Both the position numbers and the translations under genes were made by a program. A stretch of 64,000 nucleotides of DNA, from positions 186,001-250,000 of the forward strand of contig NZ_JANQLX010000017.1 of assembly GCF_028280385.1 (NCBI RefSeq). Direction: 5' to 3'. This document shows, in pieces, positions 17,247 to 26,192 of the stretch; the first letter of the stretch is position 1, and every line of letters begins with the position of its first letter. The notes under the pieces were generated by a model, which worked only from the letters and a program-made list of their open reading frames with translations, was not told the origin of the DNA and did not search any database. The stretch comes from Allomuricauda sp. GTDB taxonomy: Bacteria; Bacteroidota; Bacteroidia; Flavobacteriales; Flavobacteriaceae.

Positions 17247-18573
17247 ATGCAAGCACTTTTTCGGAAACAAAATCAAAGCGTACCAGACCATCCTCGTCAA
17301 TCTCCGTTAGCTTCACCTGGTGCAAGGTATTTACCAGCTCCGGGTTCCACGGTGCCTTTACTTTGACATAGTTTTCTGTAAAACCATGGATATAGCCTGC
17401 TTTGTTTTCCCCTTCGAACAATACCGAGCGCTCACTGCCCAACTGACTTTCGTAGAACGCCCTTCTTTTCTTTACCGAAAGACCCCTTAGCATCTTACTG
17501 CGCTTGCTTCGCACATTTTTGGGCACCGGATTGTCCATTTCCGAAGCCAAGGTGTTATCCCTTTCGGAATAGGTAAATACATGCAAATAGGAAATATCCA
17601 GTTCGTTCAGGAAGTGATAGGTTTCCAGAAATTGCTCGTCGGTTTCCCCCGGAAAACCAACAATGACATCCACACCAATACAAGCATGCGGCATGGCTTG
17701 TTTGATTCTTGTCACCCTGTCCACATACAGGTTGGTGAGGTACCTCCTGCGCATCTTTTTCAATATTTCATCGCTTCCACTTTGGAGGGGCACATGAAAA
17801 TGCGGTACAAAAGAGCTGCTTTGAGCCACAAAATCGATGGTTTCGTTTTTTAGGAGATTGGGTTCTATGGATGAAATTCGAAGTCGATGGATACCCTCCA
17901 CTTGGTCCAAGGCCTTGACCAATTCAAAAAAGGTGTGCTTATGTCGCTTATTGCCAAACTCGCCCTTGCCATAATCTCCTATGTTCACCCCGGTCAAGAC
18001 AATTTCCTTGATATCCTTGGATGCGATCTCGGCCGCGTTGGCAAGTACATTTTCCAAGGTATCACTTCGTGAAATCCCCCTGGCAAGGGGAATTGTGCAA
18101 TAGGTACACTTATAGTCACAACCATCCTGAACCTTTAAAAAAGCCCGGGTTCGATCGCCAATGGCATAACTCCCAACATAAAAATCGGCATCTTCAATTT
18201 CGCAGGAATGCACTTCTCCCCTATCGTTTTTGGTCAGGTCGTTTAAATAGTCGGTAATCTTGAATTTCTCCGTGGCACCCAGTACCAAATCCACCCCATC
18301 AACAGCGGCCAGCTCTTCAGGCTTAAGCTGGGCATAACAACCCACTGCCGCCACAAATGCCCCGGGGTTGTTCTTTTGGGCCTGTTTAACAATGGTCTTG
18401 AACCTTTTATCCGCATTTTCAGTTACCGAACAGGTATTGATCACATACACATCCGCACTTTCCGAGAAATCCACGCGCTCAAAATCCTCCTTCTCAAAAC
18501 TTCTTGCAATCGTAGAAGTTTCCGAGAAATTAAGCTTGCAGCCCAAGGTATAAAATGCGACTTTTTTGTTCAT
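17245..18573 (-). CDS. mtaB: tRNA (N6-L-threonylcarbamoyladenosine(37)-C(2))-methylthiotransferase
   Basis: Methylthiotransferase: MNKKVAFYTLGCKLNFSETSTIAR, radical-SAM CDYKCTYCTIPLARG, DVIVGFPGETDEQFLETY. Confidence 0.93.
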   Translation of the reverse strand: MNKKVAFYTLGCKLNFSETSTIARSFEKEDFERVDFSESADVYVINTCSVTENADKRFKTIVKQAQKNNPGAFVAAVGCYAQLKPEELAAVDGVDLVLGATEKFKITDYLNDLTKNDRGEVHSCEIEDADFYVGSYAIGDRTRAFLKVQDGCDYKCTYCTIPLARGISRSDTLENVLANAAEIASKDIKEIVLTGVNIGDYGKGEFGNKRHKHTFFELVKALDQVEGIHRLRISSIEPNLLKNETIDFVAQSSSFVPHFHVPLQSGSDEILKKMRRRYLTNLYVDRVTRIKQAMPHACIGVDVIVGFPGETDEQFLETYHFLNELDISYLHVFTYSERDNTLASEMDNPVPKNVRSKRSKMLRGLSVKKRRAFYESQLGSERSVLFEGENKAGYIHGFTENYVKVKAPWNPELVNTLHQVKLTEIDEDGLVRFDFVSEKVLA

Positions 18574-18759
18574 TGAACCTTACTCAAAAATGGCCTGCAA
18601 AGATAATCATTCAGTAGGACTTACAGCATTCCACATCTATCACCCCAGGTCTTCTGGCCTAGATTTACCGAGGGAAGACCTTCCAAAATGCACATTCTTG
18701 GTAAATCCAATGAACTTAGATTATTTTCGTTGCTGGTTTTCTTATTCAAAATCAAATTC

Positions 18760-20517
18760 ATGAGAAGCGTTATATTACTGTTGGCCTTGACCTTTTCGGC
18801 CCAACTTTCCGCCCAGGAAGAAACCGCATTTCAATGGTGGAACCCTGCCACCAACGAATTTCCGGTAATCTCTGGCCAAGCCTGGCCCCAAGAGGTGCAT
18901 TCAAAATACCACCGACTTCCTGCAAGAGCTCAAAAAGACGTAAGGCCAGCTGTTTGGGGGCTCTCCAAACAGGCGGCAGGATTATCCATAAGATTTTGGA
19001 GCAACGCGCCCAGCATCCAAATAAAATACACTTTAAAAGGTGGCCTTTCCTTACCACACATGCCCGCTACCGGAGTGAGTGGATTGGATTTATATGGAAA
19101 AACGGAGCATGGGGAGTGGTTGCGTTTTTGGGGATTTTATTCCCTTGACAAAACAAGCACATACACCTTCACGATAGGTTCAGATATTGAATCCTACAAC
19201 AAGTTTGGACGGGAATATCAGCTCTTTTTGCCATTATACAATGAAATTGAAAGCTTGGAAATTGGGGTTCCTGAAGATTCTTTTTTAAATCCCTTGCCCT
19301 TGCGAAACGAAAAACCAATTGTCGCCTACGGTACCTCCATCTGTCAAGGTGCCTGTGCCTCCAGGCCTGGCATGGCATGGACCAATATTTTGGAACGAAG
19401 ACTAGGTCGTTCCGTCATCAACTTGGGTTTCTCCGGAAATGGAAGATTGGAACCGCCCTTGATTGATTTGATGTCGGAGATTGATGCAAAGGTCTATATC
19501 CTGGATTGTCTACCCAATCTAAGTCCTGATCGGGACAACCTCTACCTTCTTACCCTAAATGCTGTGAACACCCTAAGGGAAAAGAGACCAAATACGCCAA
19601 TCATCCTGACCGCCCATGTGGGTTATGCCGACGATTTTACCAACCAAGAAAACAAGGAGAGATACCAACCCCTTAACGAAGAACTGGCAAAGGTTTTTGA
19701 ACGGCTGAAGGAAGATGGTCACCAAGATATTTATCTACTTCCCAAAGAGGTGATTCATCTTGGGTATGATTCTTTTGTGGATATCATACACCCCAATGAT
19801 CATGGCATGATCCAATATGCTGATGCCTACGAGAATTTGATTCGCAGGATAATCCAAGAACCGGTTGGAGGTCTATCCACTACCAATGCAGTTACCCAAA
19901 GTAGGGACATTGCCGTTTATCAATGGGAAGACAGGCATCAAAAAATTCTTCTCAGAAATCGGGCGGAAACGCCTCAAATTTGCCTGTTCGGAGACTCCAT
20001 TATTAATTTTTGGGGCGGTACACCAACCGCGGCAATAACCAATGGTAAAGATTCTTGGGAAAATATACTTTCACCTTTGGGCGTCCATAATTTTGGTTTT
20101 GGCTGGGATCGTATTGAAAATGCATTATGGCGGGTACAGCACGAGGAATTGGATGGCTTTGAGGCCAAGCGCATACTACTGATGATCGGGACAAACAACC
20201 TGCATCTGAACAGCGACGCGGAAATTGTGGAAGGTCTTCAAAATCTCATCAAGGGCATAAAAATCAGACAACCCAAAAGTCAAATCCATCTATTCGGGAT
20301 TTTACCCAGGACGGGAAAGGAAAAGCGTGTACGGCAACTCAACCTGAAAATTGCCGAATTGGCCCATTCCGAAGCCATTTCTTATGCTGACATTGGTGGT
20401 CCGTTATTACTCGAAAACGGAAAATTGAACGAAACACTTTTTACGGATGGATTGCATCCCAACAGTGAAGGATATCTGCTTATGGCCAAGCAACTGGAGG
20501 ACCTTTTGACCAAATAA
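18760..20517 (+). CDS. Secreted protein with two SGNH/GDSL hydrolase domains
   Basis: First: YGTSICQG…GFSGNG…DIIHPND; second: FGDSIINFWGG…MIGTNNL…DGLHPNSEGY; signal peptide from MRSVILLLALTFSAQLSAQ. Confidence 0.88.
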   Translation: MRSVILLLALTFSAQLSAQEETAFQWWNPATNEFPVISGQAWPQEVHSKYHRLPARAQKDVRPAVWGLSKQAAGLSIRFWSNAPSIQIKYTLKGGLSLPHMPATGVSGLDLYGKTEHGEWLRFWGFYSLDKTSTYTFTIGSDIESYNKFGREYQLFLPLYNEIESLEIGVPEDSFLNPLPLRNEKPIVAYGTSICQGACASRPGMAWTNILERRLGRSVINLGFSGNGRLEPPLIDLMSEIDAKVYILDCLPNLSPDRDNLYLLTLNAVNTLREKRPNTPIILTAHVGYADDFTNQENKERYQPLNEELAKVFERLKEDGHQDIYLLPKEVIHLGYDSFVDIIHPNDHGMIQYADAYENLIRRIIQEPVGGLSTTNAVTQSRDIAVYQWEDRHQKILLRNRAETPQICLFGDSIINFWGGTPTAAITNGKDSWENILSPLGVHNFGFGWDRIENALWRVQHEELDGFEAKRILLMIGTNNLHLNSDAEIVEGLQNLIKGIKIRQPKSQIHLFGILPRTGKEKRVRQLNLKIAELAHSEAISYADIGGPLLLENGKLNETLFTDGLHPNSEGYLLMAKQLEDLLTK

Positions 20518-20521
20518 ACAG

Positions 20522-20986
20522 CTATAGTAATGTGTAATGGCCGTGGATGCACAACCATTTCCCATTTTCTTTGACAAAGATTCGCGTTGATTTGCCCCTG
20601 GACGAAAACGGTACACCGTCGGTTGTTCCATGGTCCTTCCAATAATAGGTAATCCATGCCACATTTCCTCTGACCGTAATTTTCGGCTCTTCCATCTCCG
20701 TGTGGATGTTGGATGAATTATTCACCCAATCCGCAACACCCTGAACTTCCATTTCTTTACCTATTTTCAGAATCGTATCCAATTCACCAAATTGGGTGAA
20801 GTCGGGATGTACAAAAGTAGCGTAACGTTCAACGTCTCCTTTTTCAATGGCATCCCACATGGCCACTAAGGTGGATTTAATGGCCTCTTGCTCAGTTGCT
20901 GGTGGCATATGTTCCGTGTACTCTTTTTTGGAATTGCAGCTAACCAGAATAAAAATTGCCATGACAAATTTGGGGAACACTCTCAT
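20522..20986 (-). CDS. NTF2/SnoaL-like (DUF4440) lipoprotein
   Basis: Lipobox LVSC; EQEAIKSTLVAMWDAIEKGDVERYATFVHPDFTQFGE…GNVAWITYYWKDHG. Confidence 0.82.
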   Translation of the reverse strand: MRVFPKFVMAIFILVSCNSKKEYTEHMPPATEQEAIKSTLVAMWDAIEKGDVERYATFVHPDFTQFGELDTILKIGKEMEVQGVADWVNNSSNIHTEMEEPKITVRGNVAWITYYWKDHGTTDGVPFSSRGKSTRIFVKENGKWLCIHGHYTLL

Positions 20987-21261
20987 GTTTTGGAGTTTTA
21001 TGTATCTGAAAAGGTAATTAAAATCAAACTAAGACGTGCCTAGCCGTTTATTCCTATAGACTTCGGTGGTATCAGAGATGGATTAACACCTTAGATTGGC
21101 TCCCTCAGGAGATACTTTTCGCTATCCCATTGCGGAGCCTACTAACTTTGGAATACCTTTCTGGTTGGAATGCCAAAATTCAATAAAAAATTAAGGCAAA
21201 ATTCTCACCTTCAGACCATAATTTTATATAATAATTATAATGTTTATCCTACATTAGCCAT

Positions 21262-22701
21262 ATGATAAAAAACTACAACCTCGTCCCAAAACTTATTATC
21301 CTTTTGCTTTTTGGTTTTTTCTTGAACGTTAACTGTTCCACGGAAGAAGCGCCCATCCAATCCGATCCCATTGACTCAACACCAAAACCTGACCCAGAAC
21401 CCGAGCCAGTGGTTTATTTTACTTTCTCAGCAGATGACACCTATTCCAGTTCGACAGATTTTGAGGACAATTGGGTTATCCTATACGACTCCAATGGAAA
21501 CTTATTAGATCATAAGCCCTATGAAAGCGAAGACATACTTGAATTTAAGGCTTTGGAAAAAGATTTGACGGATAAAATCACAGTGACTTTATTCTCATAT
21601 AGAGAACGAACAATAGGATACGACGGAACCATGAGCTGTGATGGATCCGTGACCAATATTGTCTCTTATCCAGAGATTCCCAAAGGCAGTAGTTGGTTAA
21701 GGTCCAGATACTCTTCCAGATTAACCGCTGATTCATTCCCTAACAGATTAGGAGAATTTGACTTGACTATTGAGAACATCCCCATACCAAGTGCTATTCC
21801 CGGCGAATACCCTATACTCAATAATTTCAATAATAATTTAGAAGATGCCAACAGTGGCAATTTATCATCTTTATGGGTACCCGAGTTTGGTGGAGGAGGT
21901 AGAACTTACTATAGTCCTGGATATGCTCATGTGGAAAAAAGAGAAAATAGAAATTTTGAAAACACTACATATTTGATGAGCCTTTTACATTCCAATGAAG
22001 GTTTAAAATATCTTCTTTTCCAGAATCCTGAGGAGGGCAATAATCTTACCATCGACTATGGGGATTTCCAACCTTTTGACAGCTATTCCTATTTTCCAGT
22101 CATTCCTGAAAGTGAACATAGCTCTTTGCAATTGGTGGGATATGAGGATGAAACTAGTTTTAAGACCCATGTGGGGTATTTTTGTTTGGAAGTAAGAGAT
22201 ATTGTCAACCAACAATTACCATTGGGTTTTTTGGACCGTTTTACCCATTACAAGACTTTTTGCGATATCAATTACGGTGATTCCCTGTACAATTATTATC
22301 TATTGGGTCCAAAGCCAAATATCACTTCTTTACCTGATAAACCTAGTGTGAGTTTTACACAAGATGGAATCAATGGATTTGATTTTAACACGAACACTAA
22401 TTACGTAAGGAGAACGGACAATTTTGGCGATCAAGAACCCGTGAGTGCCGACCATTGTCATATTACGCTCTGGCAGATAGAATGTAATGACAATAACTAT
22501 CCTGTACTGACAGCTTTGCCAGATGAGCTATACACAATGTACCCCGGTATGGCACCTTTTGATCAGTTGAAATATGAATCATCCGAGATTCATTTACAAG
22601 GAAAGGAGTATTCAGAGTTTCTTCGCAATGCATTTGACCCTACTTACGACCATATTCTAAAATTTGGAGATGTCGGAGAGTCTTTCACAATCTATCGGTA
22701 A
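21262..22701 (+). CDS. Lipoprotein of unknown function (479 aa)
   Basis: Lipobox-like NVNC, Pro/Asp/Glu linker, then a beta-rich sequence with no domain I recognise. Confidence 0.65.
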   Translation: MIKNYNLVPKLIILLLFGFFLNVNCSTEEAPIQSDPIDSTPKPDPEPEPVVYFTFSADDTYSSSTDFEDNWVILYDSNGNLLDHKPYESEDILEFKALEKDLTDKITVTLFSYRERTIGYDGTMSCDGSVTNIVSYPEIPKGSSWLRSRYSSRLTADSFPNRLGEFDLTIENIPIPSAIPGEYPILNNFNNNLEDANSGNLSSLWVPEFGGGGRTYYSPGYAHVEKRENRNFENTTYLMSLLHSNEGLKYLLFQNPEEGNNLTIDYGDFQPFDSYSYFPVIPESEHSSLQLVGYEDETSFKTHVGYFCLEVRDIVNQQLPLGFLDRFTHYKTFCDINYGDSLYNYYLLGPKPNITSLPDKPSVSFTQDGINGFDFNTNTNYVRRTDNFGDQEPVSADHCHITLWQIECNDNNYPVLTALPDELYTMYPGMAPFDQLKYESSEIHLQGKEYSEFLRNAFDPTYDHILKFGDVGESFTIYR

Positions 22702-22930
22702 TGATGCGTTGTTAGTGCGTAAATCTAGACCACCAACCACTTATAAGGCACGAGCCAAAAATGGTTCCGTTACCATTATATTACAACCCTTATGGATTAA
22801 TTCTTTTTTACATCCACCGATTTGAGCACCTTTAATTGAAATAACAAGATTCTATCATAAGGAACTTACTCCCAGAGAAGTAAGCCATGACCTGACAAAT
22901 TCAAGCTTCAAAATAACTCAATAGTCAACC

Positions 22931-24106
22931 CTAATAGTTCCGCCATTTTTTGGTCAGTTGAAAGACATGTTCCAAAATCCGAGCTTCCACTTCATCAAAT
23001 TCCTTGCCCCTTCTTGCCATCATTACCTTGGCAGCTTCAAAAGCCCTTTTGGGCATATAGGTTGAAAAACCGGAGGCCCCGCCCCAACTAAAACTTGGGA
23101 TAAAATTCCGCGGAAATCCCGGAACATAGATATTGGAATTGACCCCAATGACCGTTCCCGTATTGAACATGGTGTTGATAGCCGTTTTACTGTGATCTCC
23201 CATCATCAAACCACAAAATTGCAAACCAGTATGGTCAAAACCCTGGGTCTCATAGTTCCACATACGCACTTTGGCGTAGTTGTTCTTGAGGTTGGAATTG
23301 TTGGAGTCGGCACCTATGTTGCACCACTCCCCCAGTACTGCGTTGCCCAAATAGCCCTCATGGCCCTTGCTAGAATACCCAAAGATTACCGAGTTGCTGA
23401 TCTCTCCGCATACCTTACCATGCGGTCCCACCGTGGTTGGACCATAAATCTTGGCTCCCATTTTTACAATGGCCTTTTCGCAAAGTGCCAGGCCACCGCG
23501 GATGAGTCCACCTTCCCAGATTTCTGCTTGGGTTCCAATATAAATGGGTCCTTCTGTGGCATTCAGAATGCTGTGCTCCACTATGGCGCCTTCCTCCAGG
23601 AAAATGTTTTCTGGAGCGATCAATTTGTTGGTATCCGAAATGGGGGCGCTTTTTCGTTCACTTGTGATAAAATCAAAATCTTCTTGCAGGGCCTCCCCGT
23701 TTTTTGAGAAAATATCCCAAGTATAGTCGATGGTTATAAGACTGCCTTCAAATGTTTTTATCCGATACTTGGAAAAGTCGGGTTCAGCGGAGACATCCTG
23801 GGTGTGATAGGCCACAATGCTATCCCTGTATTGCACAGCTTCATGGACATCCAAGGATTGCACCAGTTGGGCAAATTCCGCATTGGGTACCATAGAGGCA
23901 TCAATAACTATGTTATTGGCAGCTGAAACCATGGGATACTTTTCAGAAAGATAGGCTTCAGTTTTAAAGCTCAATTGGGTTTGGAGGCGACGTTTCCACT
24001 TTTCAGTTATGGTGAGAATACCAATCCTGATTTCTGCCACAGGCCTGGTAAAAGTAAAAGGAAGCAGTGCCTCCCGTCTTGGGCCATCGGCCAAAATATA
24101 GTTCAT
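22931..24106 (-). CDS. 'GlmU family' putative sugar nucleotidyltransferase / left-handed beta-helix protein
   Basis: MNYILADGPRREALLPFTFTRPVAEIRIGIL; hexapeptide-type C-terminal half (LYLGNAVLGEWCNIGADSNNSNLKNNYAKVRMWN, MGDHSKTAINTMFNTGTVIGVNSNIYVPG); start at 24106 because the upstream extension crosses a terminator. Confidence 0.8.
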   Translation of the reverse strand: MNYILADGPRREALLPFTFTRPVAEIRIGILTITEKWKRRLQTQLSFKTEAYLSEKYPMVSAANNIVIDASMVPNAEFAQLVQSLDVHEAVQYRDSIVAYHTQDVSAEPDFSKYRIKTFEGSLITIDYTWDIFSKNGEALQEDFDFITSERKSAPISDTNKLIAPENIFLEEGAIVEHSILNATEGPIYIGTQAEIWEGGLIRGGLALCEKAIVKMGAKIYGPTTVGPHGKVCGEISNSVIFGYSSKGHEGYLGNAVLGEWCNIGADSNNSNLKNNYAKVRMWNYETQGFDHTGLQFCGLMMGDHSKTAINTMFNTGTVIGVNSNIYVPGFPRNFIPSFSWGGASGFSTYMPKRAFEAAKVMMARRGKEFDEVEARILEHVFQLTKKWRNY

Positions 24107-24131
24107 GCTGTTAGTTTCTGGGCATAAAAAT

Positions 24132-24162
24132 AAAAAACGCCCTTGATTAAAAATCAAGGGCG
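24132..24162 (-). terminator. Rho-independent terminator after rpmE2 (minus strand)
   Basis: CGCCCTTGATT-AAA-AATCAAGGGCG with T-tract on the minus strand. Confidence 0.85.
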
Positions 24163-24190
24163 CGCTATATTCTTATTAAGAAATTCAGGC

Positions 24191-24460
24191 CTACTCGGCT
24201 TTCTTCTCTTCTTTCTGGAATTTCTTGTATTTGTTTTTGAACTTATCAATTCTACCAGCGGTATCCACCAATTTGGTCTTCCCTGTGTAGTATGGATGAG
24301 AAGTTCTGGAAATTTCCAATTTTACCAACGGGTACTCCACACCATCAACGGTTATGGTCTCCTTGGCCTCCGCGGTAGATTTAGTGATGAATACGTCGTC
24401 ATTGGACATATCTTTAAAAGCTACCAATCTATAATTTTCTGGGTGTATACCTTTTCTCAT
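24191..24460 (-). CDS. rpmE2: 50S ribosomal protein L31, type B (cysteine-free)
   Basis: MRKGIHPENYRLVAFKDMSNDDVFITKSTAE…LEISRTSHPYYTGKTKLVDTAGRIDKFKNKY; no Cys residues. Confidence 0.95.
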   Translation of the reverse strand: MRKGIHPENYRLVAFKDMSNDDVFITKSTAEAKETITVDGVEYPLVKLEISRTSHPYYTGKTKLVDTAGRIDKFKNKYKKFQKEEKKAE

Positions 24461-24623
24461 CGCCTTAAAAACTTAATCTCAGAATTTTCGAGGTGCAAAT
24501 TTAATCATTTCTTTTATTCTTCCAACCTAAAATCAGCAAAAAAGAAAAAATCTAACTTTGACTGTAACAAAACCTTAACAACGATCACTAACAAACTGCA
24601 ATCAACTAATAATTTCATATAAA

Positions 24624-25145
24624 ATGGATGAAAATCAACCTAAAGTGGGACGCTTTTCACTGAACTACGGTGCTTTGGCCGGTGTTGCAGGAATCGTATT
24701 TTCCCTCATGCTCTATTTTGCCGATATGCACCACGAACGTAATGCGGGCATCCAAAGCGTGCAATTTGCCCTTTTGGCCGTTTTTGTGGTCCTGGCAATT
24801 TTTCAGTTTAAAAAAGCGAATGGTGGGTACTTGAGCCTCATTGATGCCCTTAAAATGGGGGCTGGTGTAGCTGCCATAAGTTTTGTGATAGGCATAGTGT
24901 ACTTTTTGATCTTTTCCAATCTCATTGAGCCTAATTTTATGGAAGAGGCCTATGAACTTGGCAAACAGCAAATGATCGAACAAAACCCCAACCTGACCGC
25001 CGAACAGGTCAACCAGGGCATTGAAATGCAAAAGCGATTTTTCTGGGTGATCATGGCAGTCTTCATGATTATTTCAGTGGTTTTTGGATTTATTGTAAGT
25101 CTAATTGCCGGACTTATCATGAAAAAGGACAAGCCCGCGTACTAA
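24624..25145 (+). CDS. DUF4199-type membrane protein
   Basis: Characteristic Bacteroidota 4-TM protein (…GGYLSLIDALKMGAGVAAISFVIGIVYFLIFSNLIEPNFMEEA…). Confidence 0.8.
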   Translation: MDENQPKVGRFSLNYGALAGVAGIVFSLMLYFADMHHERNAGIQSVQFALLAVFVVLAIFQFKKANGGYLSLIDALKMGAGVAAISFVIGIVYFLIFSNLIEPNFMEEAYELGKQQMIEQNPNLTAEQVNQGIEMQKRFFWVIMAVFMIISVVFGFIVSLIAGLIMKKDKPAY

Positions 25146-25187
25146 GACAAAAAATGCTACTTTTGAAGGGAATTCCAGAAAGCAACA

Positions 25188-26135
25188 ATGCAGATTTCCA
25201 TTGTAATCCCTTTACTTAACGAACAGGAATCCCTCAATGAACTCCATGATTGGATTGCATCAGTTATGCGGTCCAATCATTTTGTTTACGAAATTATCTT
25301 TATTGATGACGGGAGTACGGATGGCTCTTGGCAAACCATTGAAGCACTTTCCAACGCCAATGAGCACGTAAAGGGAATCCGGTTTTTAAGAAATTATGGC
25401 AAGTCCCAAGCCTTGCACGCCGGTTTTAAAGCGGCACAAGGAGATGTGGTCATTACTATGGATGCCGATCTGCAGGACAATCCGGAAGAAATCCCGGAGC
25501 TCTACCGTATGATCACATCCGATCACTACCATATTGTATCCGGATGGAAAAAGAAACGCTATGATTCGGTCATTGCCAAAAACATCCCATCCAAACTATT
25601 CAATTGGGCCGCGCGCCGGACTTCTGGGGTCAAATTGCACGATTTCAATTGTGGGCTGAAAGCCTTTGACCAAATTGTGGTGAAAAATATCGAGGTATCT
25701 GGCGAGATGCACCGCTATATTCCAGTATTGGCCAAAAATGCCGGTTTTTCAAAAATTACCGAAAAGGTAGTCAAGCACCAAGCCCGGAGATATGGAAGCA
25801 CAAAATTTGGCGCCGAACGCTTTATCAATGGCTTTCTGGATTTGATCACCATTTGGTTTGTTTCCAAATTTGGGCGGCGACCCATGCATTTGTTTGGGGC
25901 GCTGGGGGTAATCATGTTTGTGGTTGGTTTGGGATTCTCCATTTATTTGGGTGTGGACAAGCTATTTTTAAATCCCACCGGGCGCCTTATCACCGAACGG
26001 CCCCAATTTTATATTGCCCTGGTGGCCATGGTAATTGGTACGCAAATGTTTTTGGCGGGCTTTCTTGGTGAGATCATGGTACGATCCAGAAAAAATGACA
26101 CCCGCTACACCATCTCCGATAAAATTAAGCTTTAA
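25188..26135 (+). CDS. Family 2 glycosyltransferase (GtrB/DPM1-like)
   Basis: ISIVIPLLNEQESLNELHDWI…FIDDGSTDGSW…VITMDADLQDNPEEIPE, two C-terminal TM segments. Confidence 0.95.
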   Translation: MQISIVIPLLNEQESLNELHDWIASVMRSNHFVYEIIFIDDGSTDGSWQTIEALSNANEHVKGIRFLRNYGKSQALHAGFKAAQGDVVITMDADLQDNPEEIPELYRMITSDHYHIVSGWKKKRYDSVIAKNIPSKLFNWAARRTSGVKLHDFNCGLKAFDQIVVKNIEVSGEMHRYIPVLAKNAGFSKITEKVVKHQARRYGSTKFGAERFINGFLDLITIWFVSKFGRRPMHLFGALGVIMFVVGLGFSIYLGVDKLFLNPTGRLITERPQFYIALVAMVIGTQMFLAGFLGEIMVRSRKNDTRYTISDKIKL

Positions 26136-26192
26136 GGAGGCGTAAATTCAGATTCTTCGTACTTTTAGCGAGCAAATATTACACTTCATTTC

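Noticed and set aside
18648-18682. Inverted repeat AGGTCTTC…GAAGACCT upstream of the SGNH gene
   Set aside because: 8-bp arms with a long loop and no clear promoter context; not strong enough to call a regulatory site.
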